Source of the DNA: Pseudomonadota bacterium
GTDB lineage: Bacteria; Pseudomonadota; Alphaproteobacteria; Acetobacterales; Acetobacteraceae
Assembly (NCBI GenBank): GCA_021819535.1
Contig: JAKAQU010000140.1
Coordinates: 1-7,360 of the forward strand
Length of the DNA stretch: 7,360 nucleotides
Reading direction: 5' to 3'
A program made the translations under genes and the position numbers. Below the pieces are notes generated by a model that was not told the DNA's origin, ran no database searches, and saw nothing but the letters and a program-made list of their open reading frames with translations. Below are positions 1 to 6,542 of this stretch, piece after piece. Numbering within the stretch: position 1 is the stretch's first letter; every line of letters begins with the position of its first letter.

Positions 1-1246
1 CGATCTGCTGCACATTGCCGCCGGAAAGGGCGCCGAGCGGCGCGTCGGGGTCGGGCGGGCGGATGGTATAGTCCTCGATGAGGTCGCGCGCCGCCTCACG
101 CATCGCCGCGCGGTCGAGCCAGATACCACCTGCGGCGAAAGGCGGCGTATCGAAATCACGCAGCGCGAGATTTTCCGCAACCGTCATCCGTTCGACACCG
201 GCATTGCGCAGCGGCTCTTCCGGAAGACAGCGAAGCCCGTGCTTCCTGATCTCCGCCCGCGTGAAACGAAACGGCGTGTCATCGATGCGCACCTCGCCCG
301 CCTCCGCGCGCCTTTGCCCCGCGAGCGCTTCGACCAATTCGCGCTGGCCGTTCCCGGAAACCCCGGCGATGCCAACGATTTCACCCCCCCGGACGGAGAG
401 CGAGACATCGTGCAGCGCCTCGATCCCATCGTCTCGCATGACACGAAGGGCACGAATGTCGAGCCGTATCGCGCAAGGCGCCCGCGCGCCCCGCTCGGCG
501 CGTGTCGCGATCGGCGCGGTTCCGACCATCATCGCCGCCATGGCTGCCGGCGACAAGGTGCTTACCTCGCCCGCACCGGCGAGCCTTCCCCGCCGCAGCA
601 CCGTCACCGCATCGGCATAGGCGGTGACTTCGCGGAATTTATGCGTGATCATCAAGACGGTGAGCCGGCCTTCCTCGACCAGGCCGCGGAGAAAGCGCAA
701 AACTTCGTCCGCCTCCGCCGGCGTCAGAACCGCGGTCGGCTCGTCGAGAATAAGAAAACGACAGCCAAGATAGAGAAGTTTCAGGATTTCGACTTTCTGT
801 TTCTCTCCCGCGGCCAGGGTCGCAACCCGGCGCTCGAGCGGCACCTGAAACGGCATGCGCGCCATGAATTCCTCAAGCGCGCGTTTTTCTTTGCGCCACG
901 GAATTATGCCCGGAACGTCGGCACGCGCCATGACCATGTTCTCGGCGACCGTCATGCCGCCGACCAGCGTAAAATGCTGATACACCATGCCGAGGCCGAG
1001 CGTTCGCGCGGCGCGCGGGCCGGCGATCGCAACCTCGCGCCCATCGAGCAGAATATCGCCCTGATCGGCGTGATAGCTGCCGATGATGCATTTGACGAGC
1101 GTGCTCTTGCCGGCGCCGTTTTCGCCGAGCAGCGCATGCAGCGTGCCGGCGGGAACACGCATGTCCACATCGGCGAGTGCGACATTGGCGCCGAAGCGTT
1201 TGCTCATGGCGGCGACTTCGAGCGAAGCGGCGCCGGCGGCGTTCAT
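1..1246 (-). CDS. BMP-type ABC importer ATPase, two nucleotide-binding domains, C-terminus cut by window edge
   Basis: This is the energising subunit of the importer, a cytoplasmic protein with two fused ATPase domains as in the ribose/nucleoside-type branch. Reading from the ATG at 1246, 415 codons are open to the edge with no stop. Family members run about 500-520 residues, so roughly 90-100 are missing, including the second Walker B. Domain 1: Walker A GENGAGKST at 41-49, Q-loop Gln90, signature LAAGE at 144-148 (usually LSxGE), Walker B ending in Asp168-Glu169, and H-loop His202. Domain 2 begins near 257; its P-loop reads GVSGNGQRE (295-303), with Gln replacing the catalytic Lys, and its signature is LSGGN at 407-411. 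The degenerate second P-loop is usual in this branch, so only site 1 probably has a normal P-loop. The start overlaps the stop of the BiuH-like gene in an ATGA. No strong Shine-Dalgarno is visible, so translational coupling is likely. Confidence 0.93.
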   Translation of the reverse strand, partial: MNAAGAASLEVAAMSKRFGANVALADVDMRVPAGTLHALLGENGAGKSTLVKCIIGSYHADQGDILLDGREVAIAGPRAARTLGLGMVYQHFTLVGGMTVAENMVMARADVPGIIPWRKEKRALEEFMARMPFQVPLERRVATLAAGEKQKVEILKLLYLGCRFLILDEPTAVLTPAEADEVLRFLRGLVEEGRLTVLMITHKFREVTAYADAVTVLRRGRLAGAGEVSTLSPAAMAAMMVGTAPIATRAERGARAPCAIRLDIRALRVMRDDGIEALHDVSLSVRGGEIVGIAGVSGNGQRELVEALAGQRRAEAGEVRIDDTPFRFTRAEIRKHGLRCLPEEPLRNAGVERMTVAENLALRDFDTPPFAAGGIWLDRAAMREAARDLIEDYTIRPPDPDAPLGALSGGNVQQI

Positions 1247-1923
1247 GCCAGCGCCGCGAGCAGACTGGCGCTCTCGGCGACCGCGCCGAACACGCCGCCC
1301 TGCATCGTCACCATCTTGAGCGCGGCGAGATGATTGCCGTGATCGGTTGCGCCACACCCATCGGCGAGGATCAGGCATTCGAAGCCGCGGTCATTGGCCT
1401 CTCGCATCGTCGTGTGTACGCAGACGTCGGTTGTGATGCCGCAAAGAACGAGATTCCTGATGCCGCGCGTGCGCAGGATGAGTTCGAGGTCGGTTGCGCA
1501 GAAAGACCCCTTGCCCGGCTTGTCGATGATCACCTCGCCGGGAAGGGGGGCGAGTTCGGGAATGATCTCCCACCCCGGCTCGCCACGCACCAGAATGCGC
1601 CCGCACGGCCCCGGATCGCCGATCCCAGCACCTATTCTTTGCGAGCGCCAGCGCTTGTTCGCCGGCAGATCGGAGAGATCGGGGCGATGGCCCTCGCGGG
1701 TGTGGAAGATCGGAAAGCCGCGCGTGCGCATCGCCGCAAGCACGCTCGCGATCGGCGCGATCGGTGCTCGCGTCAGCGAAAGATCATAGCCCATCTTGTC
1801 GACATAGCCGCCGATGCCGCAGAAATCGGTCTGCATGTCGATGACGATCAGCGCCGTCGTTTGCGGCGTGAGCGATCCGTCATAGGGCCAGGGATAGGGA
1901 TCGGCGGCGACGGTGAGAGACAT
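1243..1923 (-). CDS. biuH: Biuret amidohydrolase-like cysteine hydrolase (isochorismatase fold)
   Basis: Protein of 226 residues, cytoplasmic (no signal peptide). Family role: BiuH hydrolyses biuret to allophanate and ammonia in cyanuric-acid catabolism. The sequence carries the isochorismatase-like cysteine hydrolase triad: Asp29 in VIDMQTDF, Lys135 in DKPGKGSF, and nucleophile Cys168 in GITTDVCVHTTMREAND. As I remember it, the Rhizobium leguminosarum 3841 enzyme uses Asp36, Lys142 and Cys175 plus substrate-contacting Gln215. The spacings here are identical, with Gln208 in MQGG. The N-terminal DPYPWPY, the GHRPDL segment (78-83) and NKRWRSQRIGAGIGDPG (89-105) also match my memory of that enzyme. 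I chose ATG 1923, not the in-frame ATG at 2037, because conserved sequence begins here, GGAG lies 6 nt upstream, and the longer form would run into the formamidase gene. Alternatives are another amidohydrolase of the family (ureidoacrylate or carbamoyl-amide type). The family call is very firm, the biuret substrate probable. Confidence 0.85.
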   Translation of the reverse strand: MSLTVAADPYPWPYDGSLTPQTTALIVIDMQTDFCGIGGYVDKMGYDLSLTRAPIAPIASVLAAMRTRGFPIFHTREGHRPDLSDLPANKRWRSQRIGAGIGDPGPCGRILVRGEPGWEIIPELAPLPGEVIIDKPGKGSFCATDLELILRTRGIRNLVLCGITTDVCVHTTMREANDRGFECLILADGCGATDHGNHLAALKMVTMQGGVFGAVAESASLLAALA

Positions 1924-1939
1924 GGAAAGCTCCGCGAGG

Positions 1940-2929
1940 TCAGGAATGGCTCGCCGATGGCGGCGGAAATCCGCAGCTCGTGCCGTCGGTGATGGCAATC
2001 TCGTCTTCCCAGGGCAGGCGATAGCGGCCGGCGGCAAGATCGGTCATGTAGGAATAGGGGCAATCGCGCGCGCCGCCCGCGACCGCGACATAGCCGCGAT
2101 GACCGAGCTGGTAGATATTGTTTTCAACTCCCCAGAGGCGCCGCGCCGCGCGCACGGGATCGAGGCGCAATTCCGCGGTGATGATTTCATCGGCGAGCCC
2201 ATTGCCTTCGACCAGCGGCACGCCGTCGAAATTGACGAACATGCCTTCACCCATCGAGTTGAAAATGCCATCGCTTCCGGCAAGGCACACGCTCGCGGTA
2301 TACATGAGGTTACAAAACGCGTTTGCCTGGTTGGTGATTTTCCAGGCGTGACGGATCGGCGCGGTATAGCCCGCGGTGCGGAGCAGGATCTCCGCCCCCT
2401 TATAGGCGGCCTCGCGCGCCATTTCCGGAAACATGCCGTCATGGCAGATGATCAGCGCCATCCGCGCCCCGTTCGGCCCGGTGAAGACCGGAATACCGAG
2501 ATCACCCGGGGCCCAGGGCTCGACCGGCACCCAGGGGTGAAGCTTGCGATAGTAAAGTTTCTCGTTTCCGTCGGGATCGAAGACAAGGCCCGCGTTCCAG
2601 GGATAACCGCCTTGATTGTGCTCCATGATCGAGAAACAGCCCCAGATGCGATGCTCGATGCAGGCGGCGCGAAATGCCGCGACCTCCGGCCCGTCCCGCC
2701 GGCACATCAATTCCGGCGCCGTATTCATCGACAATCCGTGCAGCGCGTATTCGGGAAACACGACCATATCCATCCCCGGCATCGCCCGCCGCGCCTTGCC
2801 GACGAGGGCGGCGATGCGGCCCGTCTGCCGGGCGAGATCAGCGGCGGTTTCGACCCGTGGCAACTGGCACTGCACGAGGCCGATGACGACGCCGTCCGGG
2901 GATTTGTTGAGACCACCAAGGCCGGTCAT
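1940..2929 (-). CDS. amiF: AmiF-like formamidase (nitrilase superfamily)
   Basis: Cytoplasmic amidase of 329 residues, close to the 334 of Helicobacter pylori AmiF, which converts formamide to formate and ammonia. The Glu-Lys-Cys triad is visible: Glu60 in VVFPEY, Lys129 in YYRKLHPW, Cys162 in IICHDGMFPE. A second conserved Glu137 sits in VPVEPWAPGDLG. From memory, H. pylori AmiF has Glu60, Lys133, Glu141 and Cys166; the Lys-to-Glu and Lys-to-Cys spacings are the same here. FSIMEHN (99-105), MAREAAYKGAE (170-180), WGVENNIYQLGHRGYVA (266-282) and the C-terminal DLAAGRYRLPWED are AmiF-like rather than AmiE-like: AmiE reads ICDDG at the nucleophile and carries a longer tail. The gene starts 20 nt after the permease stop, with AAGGA about 11 nt upstream of the ATG, and is followed 16 nt later by the BiuH-like gene. 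Substrate could extend to other short or formylated amides; a nitrile is unlikely. Confidence 0.88.
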   Translation of the reverse strand: MTGLGGLNKSPDGVVIGLVQCQLPRVETAADLARQTGRIAALVGKARRAMPGMDMVVFPEYALHGLSMNTAPELMCRRDGPEVAAFRAACIEHRIWGCFSIMEHNQGGYPWNAGLVFDPDGNEKLYYRKLHPWVPVEPWAPGDLGIPVFTGPNGARMALIICHDGMFPEMAREAAYKGAEILLRTAGYTAPIRHAWKITNQANAFCNLMYTASVCLAGSDGIFNSMGEGMFVNFDGVPLVEGNGLADEIITAELRLDPVRAARRLWGVENNIYQLGHRGYVAVAGGARDCPYSYMTDLAAGRYRLPWEDEIAITDGTSCGFPPPSASHS

Positions 2930-2949
2930 GCGTTTTCCCAGTCCTTTTC

Positions 2950-3870
2950 TCAGCGTGTTACGGATAGCTCTCCGGGCGCGCCGGCCAGCGTGTGGCGCCG
3001 CGACGAGGTCGCGATCATGATGGCGAGCGTCAACGCATAGGGCGCGGCGTAGAAGAGATAGCTCCCCTGATGCACGCCGATCGATTGCAGCGCCGGGCCC
3101 AAGGCGCCGGCGGCGCCGAACAGGAGCGAGGCGAAGAGGCAGGCGAGCGGGCGCCAGCGCGCAAAAATCACCAGCGCGACCGCGATCAGCCCCTGGCCGC
3201 TGGAGAGCCCCTCATTCCACGAGCCCGGGTAATAGAGCGAGAGAAAGGCGCCGCCGATGCCGGCGAGACTGCCGCCCGCCATCGTCGCCCATAGCCGGAC
3301 GAGGCGCGGCGCATAGCCCATCGCCCGCGCCGCATCGCTGCTGTCACCGACGGTGCGGAGCACGAGGCCGGGCCGCGTATTGGCCAGCCCCCAGCGGAGC
3401 AGGAAAGCGAGTGCGACGCCGATCAGGAATAGCGGATTGATGTCGAGCGCGGCCCGGAGTGGGGCGAAGTGACAGCCGACGCAGAAATGAAGCGCGGGCA
3501 GCATCGGCGCGCGCGGCTGGATCAAGGGTTTGCCGAAAAAAAACGCGAGCCCCGTGCCAAGCACCATCAGCGCGATGCCGACCGCGATGTCGTTCACGCG
3601 CGCGAGGCTGCAAAGGCCGGCATGGAGGGCTCCGAGCAGCGCCCCCGTCCCCGCCGCGGCCAGCACCCCGAGCCATGGCGATCCCGAGAGCAGCGAGACG
3701 CCATAGGCACTCATAGCACCTGCCACCAGCGTCCCTTCGAGGCCGAGATTGATGCGTCCGGAAAGCTCCGTCAGACATTCGCCGAGGCTCACGAACAAAA
3801 ACGGCGTGCTCGCGCGAATGGCGCCACCAAAGAGCGCAAGTGCCACGCCAGCGGTGCCGAGATCAGCCAT
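2950..3870 (-). CDS. BMP-type ABC importer permease 2
   Basis: Inner-membrane channel subunit of 306 residues in the BPD_transp_2 (ribose/nucleoside/branched-chain) permease family. Hydrophobic stretches lie near 9-29, 46-62, 67-87, 94-112, 146-160, 193-213, 226-236, 240-262 and 271-288. Family-typical segments are LGECLTELSGRINLGLEG (29-46), the TRPGLVLRTVGDSSDAARAMG loop (165-185) that should contact the ATPase, and SGQGLIAVALVIFARWRP (224-241). The ATG at 3870 overlaps the stop of permease 1 by 8 nt. An in-frame ATG at 4140 is rejected because its 90 extra residues are Ser/Arg/Pro-rich, not membrane-like, and lie wholly within permease 1. The upstream GGGGCG is a weak ribosome site, so coupling to permease 1 is likely. 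In such importers the two permeases form a heterodimer. Confidence 0.92.
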   Translation of the reverse strand: MADLGTAGVALALFGGAIRASTPFLFVSLGECLTELSGRINLGLEGTLVAGAMSAYGVSLLSGSPWLGVLAAAGTGALLGALHAGLCSLARVNDIAVGIALMVLGTGLAFFFGKPLIQPRAPMLPALHFCVGCHFAPLRAALDINPLFLIGVALAFLLRWGLANTRPGLVLRTVGDSSDAARAMGYAPRLVRLWATMAGGSLAGIGGAFLSLYYPGSWNEGLSSGQGLIAVALVIFARWRPLACLFASLLFGAAGALGPALQSIGVHQGSYLFYAAPYALTLAIMIATSSRRHTLAGAPGELSVTR

Positions 3871-4987
3871 GACGCGCCCCGAACCATTGGCTGAGCCGGC
3901 CGGAAAATGTCTCGGCGGCGAGCACGGCGACGAAGACGAAGCCCTGCAGCACCGCGACCGTCGCATCCGGCAGGTCGAGATGGCGCTGCAATAAGCCGTC
4001 GCTCGCCTCGATCCCGCCGAGCAGGATCGCGACGGGGATGATCGCGAACGGGTTGTGGCGGGCGAGGAAGGCAACAAGGATGCCGCTATAGCCGTAACCG
4101 GCGGCGAGCGAGGCGGTGGCGCTGCCCTGCACGGCGGCAACCTCGACCGCCCCGGCCAGCCCGGCGCACGCCCCGGCCAGCGCGCAGGCGATCAGGACCA
4201 GTCGCCCGACACCGATCCCGACCATCAGGGCCGCGCGCGGATTGCCGCTATTGACGCCGGCGGAGAAGCCGAAGCGTGTGTGTTGCATCAAAACCCCGGC
4301 GCCAAGACAGAGCACGAGCCCGAAAGCAAGACCGACATGCACCGAAAGCCCCGGCACATGCCCGAGCATCAGGGCGGGAGACAATGGCGGGGTGGAGGGT
4401 TTGTTGAGGCTCGCCGGATCGCGGAGCGGCCCCTCGACGAGTTGGTTCATCACCGCGATGGCGATGGTATTGAGAAGCAGCGAGGAAATCGTCTCATTGA
4501 CGCCGCGCCATTGGCGGAGCGCCCCCGGGATCATCAGCCAGAGCGCGCCGGCCGCCATCCCGCCGGCGAGCATCGTCGCCTGGGCGAAAAGCGCGGCACT
4601 CGCGCTTTCGCCCCATCCGGCAAGCGAGGCCCCGATCACCGCGCAGGCGAGGCCGCCCAGCACCAGAGCGCCCTCGCCGCCGATCACCATGAGCCCGGCG
4701 CGCGCCGGGAGCGCCATGGCGAGCCCGGTGAGCAGCAGGGGCGATGCCTTCTGGAGCGTATTCTGCCACGAAAACCAGGTGCCGAAGGCGCCGCGCCAGA
4801 TCAGGGCCGCGGCGTCGGCGGGATCGGCGCCAGACGCGGCGACGAAACCGCCGAACAGCAAAAGGGCCGCACCGAGAGCGAGGATCGGCAACAGCCATGC
4901 CTCGGCGAGCCTCCCGATCACGCGCCGCCGGGCCCGCGGCCATGCGCCGAGACGAAGGGCGAGCGCAGACATCATGCCGGCCGGCAT
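3863..4987 (-). CDS. BMP-type ABC importer permease 1
   Basis: Inner-membrane subunit of 374 residues, paired with the downstream permease. It begins with a short basic cytoplasmic tail (Arg/Lys-rich 12-26), then a first membrane span at about 31-51 and further spans near 83-93, 104-124, 133-153, 165-183, 212-233, 254-280, 300-309, 314-325 and 343-358. Family landmarks are VIGGEGALVLGG (101-112, equivalent to the usual NIGxEGQ), RGVNETISSLLLNTIA (161-176), the FGFSAGVNSGNPRAALMVGI loop (239-258) facing the ATPase, and GYGYSGILVAFLARHNP (297-313). The ATG at 4987 has GAGGGG six nt upstream, overlapping the stop of the binding-protein gene; the next Met codons (residues 5 and 6) are possible but lack this spacing. 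It lies 10 nt after the binding-protein gene and overlaps permease 2 by 8 nt. The length is normal for the larger of the two permeases in this family. Confidence 0.92.
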   Translation of the reverse strand: MPAGMMSALALRLGAWPRARRRVIGRLAEAWLLPILALGAALLLFGGFVAASGADPADAAALIWRGAFGTWFSWQNTLQKASPLLLTGLAMALPARAGLMVIGGEGALVLGGLACAVIGASLAGWGESASAALFAQATMLAGGMAAGALWLMIPGALRQWRGVNETISSLLLNTIAIAVMNQLVEGPLRDPASLNKPSTPPLSPALMLGHVPGLSVHVGLAFGLVLCLGAGVLMQHTRFGFSAGVNSGNPRAALMVGIGVGRLVLIACALAGACAGLAGAVEVAAVQGSATASLAAGYGYSGILVAFLARHNPFAIIPVAILLGGIEASDGLLQRHLDLPDATVAVLQGFVFVAVLAAETFSGRLSQWFGARHG

Positions 4988-4997
4988 CGGGCACCCC

Positions 4998-6110
4998 TCA
5001 GGTTTTGCCGACGACGCCGGATGCGAGCCAGTCCATTTTTTCCAGCCAGATATCGGTCTGGCCGTGGCTCGTGCCGGGGGGGATCACCTGCTTGCCGGTA
5101 TTATCGGCAACCGGCCCCTTGAAAATGACGTAATCGCCGGCGACGAGCTTCGCTTTCACGGCATCGGTCTGCGCCCGTGCCGCCGCCGGCACCATGGCGC
5201 CATAGGGCGAGGTTTTGACGATGCCCTCGCGGAGGCCACCGCGCACGAAATTGGGGAGCGGCTTGCCCGCCTGCATCTCGGCGACGAAGTTCTGATAAAC
5301 CGTCGCCCAGTTCCACTCCGCCCCGGTGAGATAGCCCTTGGGTGCGAGCTTCGCCTGGTCGACGTGATAGCCGCAGGTGTAGATCCCGCGGCTTTCCGCC
5401 GTCTGGATCGTCACTTTCGGGCCATCGACATGGCAGGTGACGACGTCGATCCCCTGATCGGCGAGCGCATTGGTCGCCTCCGCCTCTTTGACCGGCATCG
5501 ACCAGTCGCCGGTGAAGATCACCGTCGTCGTGATGCTGGGGTCGACCAGTTGGGCACCGAGGGTAAAAGCGTTGATATTGCGTAGAACCTGCGGGATGGG
5601 CTTGGCGGCGACGAAGCCGAGTTTCTTCGTTTTGCTCATATGCCCGGCGACGATGCCCGAGAGATATTGGCATTCATCGATATAGCCGAAGTAGCTCCCG
5701 GCATTTTTCGGGTCTTTTTCGACCCATAATCCGCCGCAATGGCGAAATTGCACTTTCGAGTATTTTTTCGCCTCCTGCAGAACGAAGGGATTGTAATAAC
5801 CGAACGAGGTCGGAAACAGGAGGGACGCGCCATCGAGTTCGATCATGCTGTCCATCGATTTGACGACATCGACGGTCTCGGGAACGCGCTCTTCTTCGAG
5901 CACCTTGACGCCCGCCATTTTCTTGACCGCCGCCGCCCCTTCGGCATGGGCCTGGTTGTAGCCATAATCATCGCGCGAGCCGACATAGAGAAAGCCGACC
6001 TCGAGTGCGCCCGCCGCGCGTGCACGCTGGGAAAAGGCGAGAGCACCGGCGGCAGCACCACTTGCCATCCCGAGCAGGGTGCGGCGCGAAAATGATGGAC
6101 CGAGAGACAT
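4998..6110 (-). CDS. BMP-family periplasmic substrate-binding protein, Tat-type signal
   Basis: First gene of the operon, 370 residues; it captures the substrate and delivers it to the permeases. The N-terminus has a twin-arginine motif, SRRTLLGM (8-15), a weakly hydrophobic core to about 27, and a likely cleavage site after ARA (30-32). Export by Tat is therefore likely, suggesting folding before export. The mature part is a BMP/Med-like type I binding protein: VGFLYVGSRDDYGYNQAHAEG (38-58), LFPTSFGYYNPFV (98-110), YLSGIVAGHMSK (149-160), PIPQVLRNINAFTLGAQ (171-187) and CHVDGPKVTIQ (226-236). Compared with nucleoside binders such as PnrA/TmpC, the usual DxSFN is DYGYN (48-52), GVDxDQ is GYHVDQ (247-252), and the TSxxK segment is TGAEWNW (262-268), so the ligand pocket differs. 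The start is supported by GGAGGAAGG just upstream. The ligand is unknown; a small nitrogen compound is inferred from the two hydrolases. Confidence 0.92.
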   Translation of the reverse strand: MSLGPSFSRRTLLGMASGAAAGALAFSQRARAAGALEVGFLYVGSRDDYGYNQAHAEGAAAVKKMAGVKVLEEERVPETVDVVKSMDSMIELDGASLLFPTSFGYYNPFVLQEAKKYSKVQFRHCGGLWVEKDPKNAGSYFGYIDECQYLSGIVAGHMSKTKKLGFVAAKPIPQVLRNINAFTLGAQLVDPSITTTVIFTGDWSMPVKEAEATNALADQGIDVVTCHVDGPKVTIQTAESRGIYTCGYHVDQAKLAPKGYLTGAEWNWATVYQNFVAEMQAGKPLPNFVRGGLREGIVKTSPYGAMVPAAARAQTDAVKAKLVAGDYVIFKGPVADNTGKQVIPPGTSHGQTDIWLEKMDWLASGVVGKT

Positions 6111-6175
6111 ATTCCTTCCTCCAACGTGAGTGCCTCGCGGACCACACGCGGAAAGCGGGGCCGCTTCCTTCGCAA

Positions 6176-6191
6176 TTCAAAATTTGTGCCA
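6176..6191 (-). promoter_or_regulatory. Candidate sigma-54 (-24/-12) promoter of the operon
   Basis: On the minus strand the sequence reads TGGCAC, five bases, then TTGAA. The RpoN consensus is TGGCAC-N5-TTGCW, so the -24 half is perfect, the spacing is exact, and the one departure is A for the near-invariant C at -12. Transcription would start near 6166, giving a 5' leader of about 56 nt. Nitrogen-scavenging genes are often RpoN/NtrC controlled, which fits. The -12 mismatch keeps confidence modest. Confidence 0.35.
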
Positions 6192-6230
6192 GACCGAAAG
6201 CCCGGCGCGAGGCGGGGATGCGCCAAGAAA

Positions 6231-6250
6231 TGTATGCAAAATTATATGCA
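6231..6250. promoter_or_regulatory. TATGCA tandem repeat, candidate operator
   Basis: TATGCA occurs at 6233-6238 and again at 6245-6250, offset by 12 bp. Because TGCA is self-complementary, the site also reads TGCA-N8-TGCA on both strands. It covers the TATAAT box and lies about 75 bp upstream of the start expected from the sigma-54-like site. It could be a binding site for the neighbouring GntR protein or an activator site. It is one base shorter than the NtrC spacing (TGCA-N9-TGCA). Confidence 0.3.
6241..6246 (-). promoter_or_regulatory. Candidate sigma-70 -10 box (TATAAT) of the operon
   Basis: A perfect TATAAT lies on the minus strand in the most AT-rich patch of the intergenic region. 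No good -35 is found: at 17-nt spacing the hexamer is CTGCCC. If used, it would need an activator, or be repressed by something bound at the overlapping TATGCA repeat. The leader to the binding-protein ATG would be about 125 nt. Confidence 0.3.
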
Positions 6251-6395
6251 GTGGTTATTGGTTGGGCAGTTGTGGGTGAAAAATGGGCGGAACACGCGCG
6301 GCAAGCGCAACAAAGACGGGACTTGCGCCCCGGCGGCCGCGCCGCAGGCTCGGGATGTGTCAAAAAATAAAGGCGGCTTATCAGTCATCAGGGCA

Positions 6396-6474
6396 GGGGC
6401 TTCGCCCCAGCCCCCCACCAAAGCCCATGCCTTTGGAAACCGATCTGGAATGCGGGGCGGGGCCGCTTGCGCCC
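6396..6474. repeat. Cluster of three GC-rich inverted repeats
   Basis: Three hairpins follow one another: GGGGC-TTC-GCCCC (6396-6408), CCAAAG-N7-CTTTGG (6418-6436) and GGGCG-N10-CGCCC (6455-6474). No gene ends here; both neighbours are transcribed away from this region, so an ordinary terminator role is not required. From memory, similar hairpin strings are dispersed between genes in Acetobacteraceae genomes, suggesting a REP-like repeat. It could also insulate the two promoters or end an unannotated small transcript. Confidence 0.5.
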
Positions 6475-6542
6475 TGGCCTTACTTTAGGCGATCGTCTCC
6501 CGCCAATCCCTGAGCCGCCGCGCGGCGATGGCCCGGTTCTTG

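Noticed and set aside
239..1333. 364-codon plus-strand open frame
   Set aside because: It lies antisense to the ATPase, whose frame gives clear Walker A, Q-loop, Walker B and H-loop motifs. The plus-strand product is Arg/Ala-rich with no family features, an effect of high GC.
1924..2037. 38-residue N-terminal extension of the BiuH-like protein
   Set aside because: It would overlap the formamidase 3' end by about 100 nt and is not family-like. ATG 1923 has its own ribosome site and starts at the conserved region.
1913..3040. 375-codon plus-strand open frame over the formamidase
   Set aside because: The opposite strand has the complete AmiF triad and motifs; this frame shows no recognisable domain.
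3871..4140. 90-residue N-terminal extension of permease 2
   Set aside because: Ser/Arg/Pro-rich, not membrane-like, and entirely inside permease 1. The ATG at 3870 gives the usual family length.
4116..5585. 489-codon plus-strand open frame, the longest complete frame in the window
   Set aside because: It is antisense to permease 1 and the binding protein and encodes low-complexity Ala/Arg/Pro sequence. The minus-strand frames show family motifs.
6235..6250. NtrC enhancer site
   Set aside because: TGCA-N8-TGCA is one base shorter than the NtrC spacing and lacks the flanking C/G, so I kept it only as a generic candidate operator.
6358..6363. TTGACA -35 box on the minus strand
   Set aside because: The hexamer is perfect, but at 17-nt spacing the -10 position is GCGGCC, so no promoter is supported.
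6126..6488. 120-codon plus-strand open frame in the intergenic region
   Set aside because: Basic, low-complexity composition, crosses the hairpin cluster and has no recognisable domain.
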